A DNA stretch of 64,000 nucleotides from Microlunatus lacustris. Its GTDB lineage: Bacteria > Actinomycetota > Actinomycetes > Propionibacteriales > Propionibacteriaceae. A model generated the notes under the pieces. That model did not search any database. It was given only the letters and a program-made list of their open reading frames with translations, and was not told the origin of the DNA. The translations under genes were made by a program, and so were the position numbers. The DNA lies in assembly GCA_039527025.1 (NCBI GenBank), contig BAAAJN010000008.1, positions 214,467 to 278,466 of the forward strand, read 5' to 3'. Position 1 is the first letter of the stretch. Each line of letters begins with the position of its first letter. Of the stretch, positions 25,975 through 34,421 are shown one piece after another.

Positions 25975-26020
25975 GTGTACGGCGTACACCACCCTTACCC
26001 CACAAGGGCGGAGGGCAACC
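25975..26020 (-). promoter_or_regulatory. Divergent-promoter palindrome and possible SigB-type promoter
   Basis: GTGTACG-G-CGTACAC (25975-25989) is a perfect palindrome around a central G. Just beyond it, read on the minus strand, GGTTG (26016-26020) and GGGTAA (25995-26000) are 15 bp apart, resembling the GTTT-N14-16-GGGTAT promoters of stress sigma factors. The predicted start would fall inside the palindrome, so a repressor there could control the YrzE-like gene. Confidence 0.35.
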
Positions 26021-26145
26021 ACCGGTCCCTGATCACCCCCGGGAGCGGGACGACGCCGGCGTGCGGGCCCGTCCGTCGTCGTCGTTTGGCGGCCACCCAG
26101 CTCGGGTAGCACCGCGACTGCGTCGACGCGGAGAAGGAGCACCCC

Positions 26146-26883
26146 ATGGACCTCGCCGAGCGGTACCGGGCGGCGGTCGCCGCTGCCGTGGACGCCGCCC
26201 AGGACGACGGCACGATGCTGCCCACGCTGCTGTCCCAGGCCTGCGTCGAGGTGCTGCCGGTCGAGGGCGCCGGGATCAGCGTCACGCAGGACCTGCGGGT
26301 CCCCCTGGGCTCCAGCGACCCCGCTGCAGCGCTGGCCGAGCGGCTGCAGACCACGCTCGGCGACGGACCCTGCCTCGACGCGGTGGAGAGCCCGCTCCCG
26401 CTGACCGCCGGGCGGGACGCCATCCGCGAGCGGTGGCCGGTCTTCGGCGCGGAGTTCCTGGCGCGGACGCCCTACCGCTCGGTCGCCTCCCTGCCGCTCC
26501 CGCCGCACGGCGGCCGACGGCTGGGCGCGCTCGACCTCTACCGGAGGACGCCGGAGCCGATGGACCGCGAGCTGCTGGTCCACCTGACCACCAGCGTGGC
26601 CGGCCCGGTCGCCGCCCTCCTGGCCGGGGCGCCGGTGGGCGAGGACGGTGCCGGGATCACCATGCCGATCTGGCTGGACAACGACCGGGTGCACGCCCGG
26701 ATGGACGTCTGGGCCGCGGTCGGGGTGGTGATGGCGGCCGCGTCACTGGAGAACGTCGACGCCCTGGCCCTGCTCCGCAGCTACGCCTACGGACGCGGCA
26801 GCACCCTCGACGTCGTGGCGGCCCGGTTGACCACGGGCGCGCTGGACGTCGACGAGGTGGTCGGGGTCGTCCCGCTCCGCTGA
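26146..26883 (+). CDS. GAF-ANTAR regulator 1
   Basis: 245-aa protein with an N-terminal GAF sensor (about 25-165; landmarks GAGISVTQDLRVPLGSS, GDGPCLDAVESP and LGALDLYRRTP) and a C-terminal ANTAR RNA-binding domain (about 175-235; VWAAVGVVMAAASLENVDA to LLRSYAYG). ANTAR proteins act as antiterminators by binding paired hexaloop hairpins; the GAF domain senses a small ligand or redox cue. Start ATG with GGAGAAGGAGCACCCC upstream. First of four such genes within 3.6 kb, divergent from the YrzE-like gene. Confidence 0.85.
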   Translation: MDLAERYRAAVAAAVDAAQDDGTMLPTLLSQACVEVLPVEGAGISVTQDLRVPLGSSDPAAALAERLQTTLGDGPCLDAVESPLPLTAGRDAIRERWPVFGAEFLARTPYRSVASLPLPPHGGRRLGALDLYRRTPEPMDRELLVHLTTSVAGPVAALLAGAPVGEDGAGITMPIWLDNDRVHARMDVWAAVGVVMAAASLENVDALALLRSYAYGRGSTLDVVAARLTTGALDVDEVVGVVPLR

Positions 26884-27023
26884 CGCCGGACCCTCCCACC
26901 CGGTCGGCTGACCCGTCACCGGGCTCGACCTGGGGAGGCTGCGGTGCGTCCCGACCGGTCCTGGGTAGGGGTGCAGGGGACGCGCCGCGCCGGCGGTGCG
27001 CCACCGTGCACCGGGAGGACCCC

Positions 27024-27506
27024 ATGAGCCACACCGTCGACGACGACCAGCAGCAGCACGGACGGGCCGCCGTCCAGAAGGGGGCCGCGGTGGTGGGGAT
27101 CGTGTTCCTGCTCGTCGGGGTGCTCGGCTTCGTCCCGGGGGTGACCACCTCCTACGGCGACCTGGCCTTCGCCGGGCACCACTCGCAGGCCCAGCTGTTC
27201 GGGCTGTTCCAGGTCTCGGTGCTGCACAACGCCGTGCACCTGGCCTTCGGCGTTGCCGGACTGCTACTCGCCCGGACCCCGCTCCGGGCCCGCAACTACC
27301 TCTTCTACGGCGGCCTGGTCTACGCGGTGCTGTTCTTCTACGGCGTGGTCGTGGACTACGAGTCCAAGGCGAACGTGGTGCCGGTCGACGACGCGGACAA
27401 CGTCTTGCACCTGGCGCTGGCCATCGGCATGCTCACGCTGTCCTTCGTGCTCGACCGGGGACCGGGCTGGACCCGGGTCGTGGAGCAGGGCCGGGCGCGG
27501 ATCTGA
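27024..27506 (+). CDS. DUF4383 family membrane protein
   Basis: 160-aa protein with a charged Gln-rich N-terminus (1-20) and four membrane helices: about 22-45 (AAVVGIVFLLVGVLGFVPG), 62-83 (LFGLFQVSVLHNAVHLAFGV), 93-112 (YLFYGGLVYAVLFFYGVVVD) and 128-145. The HNAVHLAFG and DNVLHLALAIGM repeats are typical of DUF4383. No function is known; members often accompany actinobacterial stress genes. ATG at 27024 with GGGAGGACCCC. It converges on the next ANTAR gene with a 6-bp gap. Confidence 0.8.
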   Translation: MSHTVDDDQQQHGRAAVQKGAAVVGIVFLLVGVLGFVPGVTTSYGDLAFAGHHSQAQLFGLFQVSVLHNAVHLAFGVAGLLLARTPLRARNYLFYGGLVYAVLFFYGVVVDYESKANVVPVDDADNVLHLALAIGMLTLSFVLDRGPGWTRVVEQGRARI

Positions 27507-27512
27507 CCGCGG

Positions 27513-28253
27513 TCACCCCGGGGTCGTGCTGCGCTGGTCGGCTTCGGCGATGAGCTGCTCGGCGACCGTGCGGAGCTTGACGTTGCCGGTCTGGGAGGTG
27601 CGGATCAAGAACTGGAAGGCCCGCCGCTCGTCGAGCTGGAAGCGCTCCATGACCAGCCCGATGGCGATGCCGATGGTCCGACGGGTGATCAGCGCCTCGT
27701 TGAGCTGGTCGAGCCGCAGCGTGCGCCCCAGGGCGTGCGCGGCGTGGGTGGCGAAGATCGCCGCGATCCGCGGGGTCTCGTCGTCGAAGGCGTCGACGGC
27801 GCCGGCGTAGAGGTTCAGCCCGCCCACGACCGACGGCTCGTCGAAGAGGGCGACGCCCATCTGCGACCGGATCCCCAGAGCGTCGGCCTGGGGACCGAAA
27901 CGGGGCCACCGGACGTCGGCGGCCAGGTCGTTGCTCCAGCTCTGCCGACGGGTGCGGATGGCGTCGACGCACGGCCCTTCCTCCACGGAGTACTGGACGT
28001 CGTCGATGCGTCCGACGATCGGGTCCGTCCAGGCCACGGTCTCGATCCGTCCCTGGGCGTGGGCGAGGGAGACCCCGACGTGGTCGACGCCCGGGATGGC
28101 GTCCTGGGCCGCGCGCACGATCGTGGTCAGGAGCTCGGCCAGCGGGACCGGCTGGTGGAAGGTCCCCGCCAGCTCGGCCATCCGGTCGGCCAGCGTCGTC
28201 TCGGTGGTGGCGGTGGTCTCGGTGGTGGCGGTGGTCTCGGTGGTTGCGGTCAT
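27513..28253 (-). CDS. GAF-ANTAR regulator 2
   Basis: 246-aa protein. The N-terminus has a peptide repeat (TATTETT three times), encoded by an imperfect 18-bp tandem DNA repeat at about 28198-28250. The GAF domain spans about 35-165 (VGVSLAHAQGRIETVAWTD; VEEGPCVDAIRTRR; GGLNLYAGAVDAF). The ANTAR domain is at about 180-240 (LITRRTIGIAIGLVMERFQL; AFQFLIRTSQTGNVKLR). ATG at 28253 with GAGGGATCTGTG upstream. Predicted RNA-binding antiterminator. Variation in the N-terminal repeat copy number could alter the protein N-terminus among strains. Confidence 0.85.
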   Translation of the reverse strand: MTATTETTATTETTATTETTLADRMAELAGTFHQPVPLAELLTTIVRAAQDAIPGVDHVGVSLAHAQGRIETVAWTDPIVGRIDDVQYSVEEGPCVDAIRTRRQSWSNDLAADVRWPRFGPQADALGIRSQMGVALFDEPSVVGGLNLYAGAVDAFDDETPRIAAIFATHAAHALGRTLRLDQLNEALITRRTIGIAIGLVMERFQLDERRAFQFLIRTSQTGNVKLRTVAEQLIAEADQRSTTPG

Positions 28254-28311
28254 CACAGATCCCTCAGGGGCAGGCTGCTGCAGGCCTCCCGCTGTTGGAA
28301 GAGCCCTCACC

Positions 28312-29028
28312 CTACCGCTCGTGGCTGTCACGGTCCCGGCGTCCGGCGTCGGCGACGATCCGCGCCGCCACCTCGGTCAAGGGCCGGCCCTGGTCGGCCG
28401 AGGCCTGCACCAGCAGGTCGTACGACCGGGCCATGTCGACCTTCCAGAGATAGGACAGCACGCCCTTGGCCTGTTCGAGCGTCACCCGGCTCTCCAGCGC
28501 CTCCAGGACCTGCTGCTGGACCGTCCCGGTGGACAGGTCACCCGGCCGGGCCAGCAGCAGCGCGGCCAGGGTGGCGAAGGTGGCGCCCGCCCGCTCGTTC
28601 TCGGGGCCGAGCGGGCGGTCCTCGGTGTGGAACACGTTCAGCGCCCCGAGGACGGTCTCCTGCCACAACACCGGGAAGGCCTCGACCCGGCGGAAGCCGG
28701 CGTCCAGCATCGCCTGGCCGACCCCGTCCCAGCGGCTCGCCAGGTCGTCCGGACCGGCGCTGACGAACCGCCCGGTGCTGATCGCCTCGCTGCACGGCCC
28801 CGACCGCTCCTGCCGCTCGTAGAGCTCCAGCTCGGTCGCCCGGTGCGAGGTGCAGGCCACCAGCTTCAGCCCCCCGGACGGGCGCTGCACCAAGAGCCCG
28901 GCCGCGTCGCCGGCCATCAGGGCCGCGGCGTCGGTCAGCAACGCGATCGTGTTGCCGAGGACGTCGGCGCGGCCGGCCAACCGCGAGGCCGCGTCCGCGT
29001 AGGCCTGCGCCAGGGTGTGCGCCGTCAT
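28312..29028 (-). CDS. GAF-ANTAR regulator 3
   Basis: 238-aa protein: GAF-like sensor at about 20-165 (DAAGLLVQRPSGGLKLVACT; RSGPCSEAISTGRFVS; LGALNVFHTEDRP) and ANTAR at about 170-230 (LESRVTLEQAKGVLSYLWKV; YDLLVQASADQGRPLTEVA). Its ATG overlaps the stop of the upstream GAF-ANTAR gene by 4 bp (ATGA at 29025-29028), so the two are translationally coupled. If the upstream frameshift is real, coupling would be lost and this protein could be reduced too. Confidence 0.85.
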   Translation of the reverse strand: MTAHTLAQAYADAASRLAGRADVLGNTIALLTDAAALMAGDAAGLLVQRPSGGLKLVACTSHRATELELYERQERSGPCSEAISTGRFVSAGPDDLASRWDGVGQAMLDAGFRRVEAFPVLWQETVLGALNVFHTEDRPLGPENERAGATFATLAALLLARPGDLSTGTVQQQVLEALESRVTLEQAKGVLSYLWKVDMARSYDLLVQASADQGRPLTEVAARIVADAGRRDRDSHER

Positions 29029-29782
29029 CGCTCCTCCTCTCCGCCGTCTCGACGGTCCTCCGCCGGGCTCACCCGGTCAGCCACCTTGAAGTCCAGACGG
29101 CGCGCCACCACGTCGACGGCGATCTGGCCGAGCGAGGCGGCGTGCGCGTAGGCGTGCGCCCGCAGCAGGGCGAGCGCGTCGGGCGGCCGCACCCGCAGCT
29201 GCGCCATCACCATCCCGACGGCCTGGTTGATCTGGGCCCGCTCCGTCCACGAGCCGGCCTGCTGCTGCAGCGCGTCGTCCTCCGCGTCGGTCTGGGACAA
29301 CGCCACCCCGACCGCGTCGACGAGCAGCCGGACGGTCTCCGCCGGCAGCGGCAGGCTGAGGTCCAGCCGGCGGCGGTAGAAGGTGGCGACGCCGAGCAGC
29401 CGGTCACCCGGGCTGATCGGCACCGCGACCACGGTGCACGGTCCGCCCAGCGCCTGCTGCACGGCCTGGGAGAACAGCGGCCAGCGCTCGTCGGCCTCGC
29501 CGTCGACAGCCACCGCCACCAGCCGGCCCTCGCGGGAGGCGGCGTAGCTGGGGCCCTCACCGAGCACCTCCTGGAGGTCCTCGGCCCGCGCGGCGTGCTC
29601 GTCGGTGACGCAGAGGGTGGTGCGCCCCGACTCTCGTAGGCCAGCGTCAGCGAGCCGCCCTGCAGGTCCAGGATCGAGGTGCAGGCCTGGCAGAGCCGCA
29701 GCGACAAGGGGGCGTCCGGGTCCGCGGTCGCGACCACCTGGGCGAGCTGCCGCAGCACCTGCACCTGGTCGGGCTCGGTCAT
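29025..29782 (-). pseudogene. GAF-ANTAR regulator 4, frameshifted
   Basis: The gene starts with a perfect AGGAGGTGTCGCG-ATG at 29782 and reads MTEPDQVQVLRQLAQVV to GGSLTLAYESRG. The GAF text then continues only in another frame: TTLCVTDEHAARAEDLQEV, GEGPSYAASREGRLVAVAVD, LLGVATFYRRRLDLSLPLP, then ANTAR RAQINQAVGMVMAQLRVRPP. The break is a one-base loss at the C-run 29625-29628 (plus strand). All other family features are intact, so it is either a recent mutation, a phase-variable or recoded site, or a base-calling error. Intact length would be about 252 aa. Confidence 0.75.
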
Positions 29783-29829
29783 CGCGACACCTCCTGGTCC
29801 CACCCTCCCACGTCTGGCCGCCGACGGCC

Positions 29830-30945
29830 TCAGACCGTGCCCGTGCCCAGCAGCAGGCCCAGCAGGTAGGTGACGGCGGCGGCTCCGTAGCCGATCGCCA
29901 GCTGCCGCAGCCCGCGCTTCAGCGGCGAGGCGCCCGACAGCAGCCCGACGGCCGCCCCCGTGGCCAGCAGCGTGGCGCCGACCAGCACCGCGGCCACGGC
30001 GACCGCGGTCAGCCCGTCCAGCCCCACCAGGTAGGGCAGCACCGGGATGACCGCGCCCGAGGCGAAGAAGCAGAAGCTGGAGACGGCGGCGCCCAGGCCC
30101 GTGCCGATGGCCTCGTGCTCGTCCACCTCACGCTCGTCCACCCCGGCGACGGCCGGGGCGTCGGCCACGTCGGGGACGGGCCGGTCCAGCACCTCGGCGG
30201 CGTGCGCCTCGGCCTCCTCGGGCTCCATCCCGCGCGCGCGGTAGACCAGGGCCAGCTCGTTGGCGTCCAGGTCGAGGTGGGGGAGCGCGCTGCGGGCCTG
30301 GGGGTCGGGCGTGGACGCCTCGAGCAGCTCGCGCTGGGAGCGGACGGACACGTACTCCCCGGCGCCCATCGACAGGGCGCCGGACAGCAGCCCGGCCAGG
30401 CCGGTCAGCAGCACGACGTTGGTGGCGACGCCGCTGGCGCTCACCCCCAGGACCAGGGACAGGTTGCTGACCAGGCCGTCGTTGGCGCCGAAGACGGCAG
30501 CCCGGAAGGTGCCCGACAACCGGTTGCGTCCCCGGGCGGCCAGCCCCCGGACGACCTCCCCGTGGATCCGCTCGTCGGCGGCCATCGCCGCGGTCGCGTC
30601 GACCTCGGCGTCGTAGGGCGAGCGGGCCTCGGCCCGCTGGGCCAGGGCCAGCACGAAGACCGAGCCGAAGCGGCGGGCCAGGAAGCCGAGCACGCGGGTC
30701 CGCAGGTCTGGACGACGGGGTCGGCCGGCACGGTCGCCGAGCAGGGCCAGCCAGTGCGCCTCGTGGCGGCCCTCGGCCTCGGCCAGCGCCAGCAGGATCT
30801 CCCGCTCCTCGCCGGTCCGGTGGGTGGCCAGGTCGCGGTAGACGGCGGCCTCGGCCCGCTCGTCGGCGAGGTACTGCCGCCAACGGCGGACGGCGGCGGG
30901 GCCCGGTTCGGGTCTGCGCCCCGGTGGCGTCGGCTGGTCGGTCAC
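29830..30945 (-). CDS. VIT1/CCC1-family transporter with N-terminal ferritin-like domain
   Basis: 371-aa protein. Residues 15-130 are a rubrerythrin/ferritin-like helical bundle with repeated Glu/His metal ligands (YLADERAEAAVYRDLA; LALAEAEGRHEAHWLALLG; AAMAADERIHGEVV). Residues 140-371 are the VIT1/CCC1 channel with FRAAVFGANDGLVSNLSLVLG, GALSMGAGEYVSVRSQREL and the cytoplasmic E-rich metal-binding helix ALVYRARGMEPEEAEAHAAE. Relatives move Fe2+ or Mn2+ out of the cytosol by H+ antiport. GTG start at 30945 with GAGGAG 9-10 nt upstream. Likely metal detoxification. Confidence 0.85.
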   Translation of the reverse strand: MTDQPTPPGRRPEPGPAAVRRWRQYLADERAEAAVYRDLATHRTGEEREILLALAEAEGRHEAHWLALLGDRAGRPRRPDLRTRVLGFLARRFGSVFVLALAQRAEARSPYDAEVDATAAMAADERIHGEVVRGLAARGRNRLSGTFRAAVFGANDGLVSNLSLVLGVSASGVATNVVLLTGLAGLLSGALSMGAGEYVSVRSQRELLEASTPDPQARSALPHLDLDANELALVYRARGMEPEEAEAHAAEVLDRPVPDVADAPAVAGVDEREVDEHEAIGTGLGAAVSSFCFFASGAVIPVLPYLVGLDGLTAVAVAAVLVGATLLATGAAVGLLSGASPLKRGLRQLAIGYGAAAVTYLLGLLLGTGTV

Positions 30946-31064
30946 CGGGTCATCTCCTCAGCGTCTTCGGGGCCGCCCGGCTGGTGCGGTGCGGGCCGCA
31001 GCAGCGTAGTCGTGACCACCCCGCGCGGAGAACTCCCGAGCACCGGCACGGGGAGGGCATGGCT

Positions 31065-31099
31065 CGGCCCCGCCGGGACGCGGGGTCCCGACGGGGCCG
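31065..31099 (-). terminator. Hairpin terminator after the UspA gene
   Basis: CGGCCCCG pairs with CGGGGCCG and, inside, GGGAC with GTCCC across a small internal loop. It lies 6 nt past the universal stress protein stop on the minus strand. Probable terminator of the MFS-UspA operon. Confidence 0.55.
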
Positions 31100-31104
31100 G
31101 TGCC

Positions 31105-31659
31105 TCAGCGGCCGCTCGGTCGGCGGTAGCCCGGCCGGCCGGCCGTCCCGGCCGCGGTGACCACGCCCCGGCCGACGGCACTGGCCACCCGGTTGAGCAC
31201 CGACGGCGGCTCGCCCGAGATGTCGGGCGGCATCACCACCACCGGGCACGACGCGGCGTAGACCAGCCGGTGGGCGAACATCGGCCCGGCCATCAGCTGG
31301 CGTGGCGCGTCGACCACCAGCAGGTCCGCCTCCGCCGCAGCCTCGATCAGCACGGCGTACTTCCCGCCCCGGACCAGCCGCAGCTCGGCACCGTGGTCGG
31401 GCCCCAGGGTCGCCTCGACGTCGGCGGACAACGAGGCCCGGACCGCCTGCTCGACGTCGTCCTCGAGGGAGATCCTTCCCGCCGGGGTCCCCGACGGCGT
31501 GGCCTGCGGGTTGGGCATCCGCCAGGCCCGGACGGCGATGACCCGGCCGCCGTTCTGCCGCGCCTGGGCCTGCGCCCAGGCCAGGGCCGTCGGCGATCTC
31601 GACGTCGCGCTGACCCCGACCACCACGGTGTAGGGGTGCTCGGCCAGCTCCTCGCTCAT
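31105..31659 (-). CDS. UspA-family universal stress protein
   Basis: 184-aa single UspA domain. It has the N-terminal strand YTVVVGVSATSRSPTALAWA, middle segment VIAVRAWRMPNPQA, and C-terminal ADLLVVDAPRQLMAGPMFAHRL followed by SCPVVVMPP. The ATP-binding G-2x-G-9x-G-S/T motif is not well conserved (replaced by DAPRQLMAGPM), so it may belong to the non-ATP-binding class. A 25-residue basic Gly/Arg tail follows the domain. The ATG at 31659 lies 11 bp after the MFS transporter stop, with GGGGTGGCGACG upstream: the second gene of an operon. Role: stress tolerance, inferred from the family. Confidence 0.8.
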   Translation of the reverse strand: MSEELAEHPYTVVVGVSATSRSPTALAWAQAQARQNGGRVIAVRAWRMPNPQATPSGTPAGRISLEDDVEQAVRASLSADVEATLGPDHGAELRLVRGGKYAVLIEAAAEADLLVVDAPRQLMAGPMFAHRLVYAASCPVVVMPPDISGEPPSVLNRVASAVGRGVVTAAGTAGRPGYRRPSGR

Positions 31660-31670
31660 CGTCGCCACCC

Positions 31671-33143
31671 CTAGACCGGCAGCTTGGTGAGCTCGTTGCC
31701 GTGCTCGTCGTAGGTGCTGAGCGGGGGCGCGATGTCCTCCAGGGCCTTGCCCTCGGCGTCGATGCCGAACTTGAAGGCCACCAGCCCGCCGAACAGCATG
31801 ATCGCCGAGGCCATGGCGTACCCCCAGAACAGCGGGCCGCGGTCCGTGCCCTCGCCGATCAGCGCGCCGAAGATGACCGGACCCGTCGCGCCGACCAGCT
31901 GGGCGATCGAGAAGAAGTAGGAGATGGCCTGCCCGCGGACCTCCAGCGGGAAGATCTCCGACACCGTCAGGTAGCCCGCCGAGGCGCCGGCGGAGGCGAA
32001 GAAGAACGACAGGCACCACAGCGCGGTGTGCGTGCCGGCGCTCAGCAGGTCGGCCTGGAACAGCACCGCCGAGATGAACAGCACGATCGCGGCGAAGGAG
32101 TAGGACCCGCCGATCATCTTGCGCCGGCCGACGGTGTCGAAGAACCGGCCGAGGATGAGCGGCCCGAGCAGGTTGCCGGCGGCGAACGGGAAGAAGTAGA
32201 GCGCCGCGTCCGAGGCCGTCTTGTCGTAGAAGTTCTGCAGCACCAGCGAGTACGTGAAGAAGATGGCGTTGTACAGGAACGACTGCGTGATCATCAGCGT
32301 CAGCCCGAGGAAGGTGCGCTTGGGGTAGAGCGTGAAGAACACGTAGCGCAGCTGCTTCGGCGTGACGCCCTCGCGCGCCTTGATCCACCAGGCCTCGGAC
32401 TCGTCGACGTGCGGCAGCTGCTTGCCGTTGGCCTGGACGTCGGCCTCGATGCCGGCGACGACCTTCTCGGCCTCCTCGGCCTGGCCGTGGGTGACCATCC
32501 ACCGTGGGCTCTCCGGGATGGCGCGACGCAGCCAGATGATGACCAGCCCCAGCACCGGGCCGATGAAGAAGGCGATGCGCCAGCCGAGGTCCTGGTCGAA
32601 GCGGTCGGTGTCCAGCAGCCAGTAGCTGCCCACCGCACCCAGCATGGCGCCGCCCCAGTAGGTGCCGTTGATGGCCAGGTCGACCTGGCCGCGGTACTTG
32701 CCCGGGATCAGCTCGTCGATCGCGGAGTTGATGGCGGAGTACTCGCCGCCGATGCCCATCCCGGCGACGAACCGGAAGACGTACAGGAACCACACCTCGG
32801 TGGCCAGGCCGGCGACGCCCGAACCGATCAGGTACACCGCCAAGGTGATGATGAAGAGCTTCTTGCGCCCGAGGGTGTCGGTCATCCGCCCGAAGACCAG
32901 GGCGCCGGTGACCTGCCCCAGCAGGTAGATCGTCGAGGAGAGCCCGACCTGCGTCGCGTTCATCCCCAGGGTCTGGGCGTAGCCCGCCGACGCGACCAGC
33001 TGGACCTCCAGGCCGTCGAGGATCCAGGCGGTCCCCAGTCCCACGACCACCAGCCAGTGGAACCGCGACCAGGGCATCCGGTCCATCCGGACCGGGATCA
33101 GGCTCCGTACCGGCTTGTCCTCGTCCACCGATGTGGGTGACAT
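31671..33143 (-). CDS. MFS transporter (sugar / organic anion / phosphate porter type)
   Basis: 490-aa major-facilitator permease with 12 predicted helices. Signature loops are FGRMTDTLGRKKLF between TM2 and TM3, FRFVAGMGIGGEYSAINSAI in TM4, PESPRWMVTHGQ after TM6, a large central cytoplasmic loop (about 215-275), and GRFFDTVGRRKMIGG between TM8 and TM9. The GMGIGGEY pattern is typical of metabolite:H+ symporters and phosphate or aromatic acid porters. Substrate not assignable. ATG at 33143; upstream 33144-33333 contains an AT-rich patch (ATATGTCCGCGAACAATGT) that may hold its promoter. It is co-transcribed with uspA. Confidence 0.8.
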   Translation of the reverse strand: MSPTSVDEDKPVRSLIPVRMDRMPWSRFHWLVVVGLGTAWILDGLEVQLVASAGYAQTLGMNATQVGLSSTIYLLGQVTGALVFGRMTDTLGRKKLFIITLAVYLIGSGVAGLATEVWFLYVFRFVAGMGIGGEYSAINSAIDELIPGKYRGQVDLAINGTYWGGAMLGAVGSYWLLDTDRFDQDLGWRIAFFIGPVLGLVIIWLRRAIPESPRWMVTHGQAEEAEKVVAGIEADVQANGKQLPHVDESEAWWIKAREGVTPKQLRYVFFTLYPKRTFLGLTLMITQSFLYNAIFFTYSLVLQNFYDKTASDAALYFFPFAAGNLLGPLILGRFFDTVGRRKMIGGSYSFAAIVLFISAVLFQADLLSAGTHTALWCLSFFFASAGASAGYLTVSEIFPLEVRGQAISYFFSIAQLVGATGPVIFGALIGEGTDRGPLFWGYAMASAIMLFGGLVAFKFGIDAEGKALEDIAPPLSTYDEHGNELTKLPV

Positions 33144-33333
33144 CGTCGTCGTCCTCCGCTGCTCGGTCCCGTCCCCCGCCAGCGAGGCCCCGATGCGCGG
33201 GCCGCCCCCGCTCCCGGAGCCGGAACTTCTGATATGTCCGCGAACAATGTAGAACCGGCCGGGGACGCGTTGCAGGGGGGTCGGGCATGCCCCGGCCGGC
33301 GTGCAGGTCGGGGGCGGGGCGGGACCAGCAGGC

Positions 33334-34302
33334 TCAGCCGGCGACGCGCTCGCGCAGCCCGTCGACCAGCGTCCGGCCCAGCGGCGCGGGGCGGAAGGCC
33401 TGCGCCGCGGCGGTCAGGGCGGCGACGGCGTCAGCACCCAGCTCCAGCTCGGCCGCGGCGACGTTGAACTCCAGCTGCTCCACGCTGGAGGCGCCGGGGA
33501 TGACCACGACCCGGGGCTGGGCGAGCAGCCAGGCCAGCGCCACCTGGGCCGGCTCCACTCCCTGGCTCGCCGCGACGTCGCGCAGCAGGTCGAGCAGCGG
33601 GCCGATCCGGCGCAGGTTCTCGGTGCCGAACAACGGGTTGGCGGCGCGGACACCACCGGGGCGGTGGTCCGGGCCGTACCGCCCGCCGAGCAGGCCCTGG
33701 GCCAGCGGGCTGTAGGCCACCACCACCCGGTCCTCACGCTCGGCGAAGGGCACCAGGTCGGTGAGCGGCCCCGGCTGGGCCAGGGAGAACGACACCTGGT
33801 TGCTCACCACCGGCCGGCCGAGGGCGGTATCGGCGAGCTGCCAGCGGGCGAGGGAGTAGTTGGAGACCCCGACGGCGCCGATCCGGCCCGCGTCCAGCAG
33901 CCGGCGCAGGCCGGGCATGGTCACCGTGTCCGGGACCACCGGGTTCGCCTGGTGCACCTGGTACAGCGGGATGCGGTCCAGCCGCAGCCGGCGGGCGCTG
34001 CCGGCGGCCCGACGACGGACCACGGGCGCGAACGGGGCCACCGGGAACAGCTTGCTGGCCACGACGACGGAACCCCGCCGCTCGCCCAGCGCCTCGCCCA
34101 GGATCCGCTCGCTGCGGCCGAAGCCGTAGATCTCGGCGGTGTCGAAGAGGGTGACGCCCAGCTCGAGCGCCCGGCTGACGATCTCCCGGGCGGCGCCGCC
34201 GGCGTAGGCGTCGCCGTAGCCCCACTCGCGGGAGCCGAACTGCCAGGTGCCCAGCCCGACCCGGCTGACCGGACCCAGGGCGTCGACGGAGAGGTAGCGC
34301 AT
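33334..34302 (-). CDS. Aldo/keto reductase
   Basis: 322-aa NADPH-dependent (alpha/beta)8 oxidoreductase. The catalytic tetrad can be read as Asp54 and Tyr59 (FDTAEIYGFGRSE), Lys84 (VVASKLFP) and His in YQVHQANPVV. Cofactor-side signatures VGVSNYSLARWQL, VAYSPLAQGLLGG and VVVIPGASSVEQLEFN complete the family pattern. ATG at 34302 is chosen because residues MRYLSVDALG start the barrel; an upstream in-frame GTG adds 15 unlikely residues. Divergent from the iron-siderophore operon, with about 120 bp between. Substrate unknown. Confidence 0.85.
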   Translation of the reverse strand: MRYLSVDALGPVSRVGLGTWQFGSREWGYGDAYAGGAAREIVSRALELGVTLFDTAEIYGFGRSERILGEALGERRGSVVVASKLFPVAPFAPVVRRRAAGSARRLRLDRIPLYQVHQANPVVPDTVTMPGLRRLLDAGRIGAVGVSNYSLARWQLADTALGRPVVSNQVSFSLAQPGPLTDLVPFAEREDRVVVAYSPLAQGLLGGRYGPDHRPGGVRAANPLFGTENLRRIGPLLDLLRDVAASQGVEPAQVALAWLLAQPRVVVIPGASSVEQLEFNVAAAELELGADAVAALTAAAQAFRPAPLGRTLVDGLRERVAG

Positions 34303-34386
34303 GGTCGCCAGTGTGGTCCCCGGCCCCAACCGGGCACCCACGGGCACTGATCTGGACGAGCGTGACGACAGCCGACCGCTCAGTGG

Positions 34387-34405
34387 TTAGGGTAGCCTCA
34401 CCAAA
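34387..34405 (+). promoter_or_regulatory. DtxR/IdeR iron box
   Basis: TTAGGGTAGCCTCACCAAA agrees with the DtxR/IdeR consensus TTAGGTTAGCCTAACCTAA at 16 of 19 positions. It lies 17 bp before the ATG of the siderophore-binding lipoprotein, so iron-loaded repressor would block the operon 34422-36970 when iron is plentiful. Confidence 0.8.
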
Positions 34406-34421
34406 CCGACGAAAGGTGGAG

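Noticed and set aside
22413..27506. A 1697-codon open frame on the plus strand
   Set aside because: Antisense shadow of the ggt, aquaporin and YrzE-like genes in GC-rich DNA; Arg/Gly/Gln-rich with no motifs. Only its last 160 codons (27024 on) are the real DUF4383 gene.
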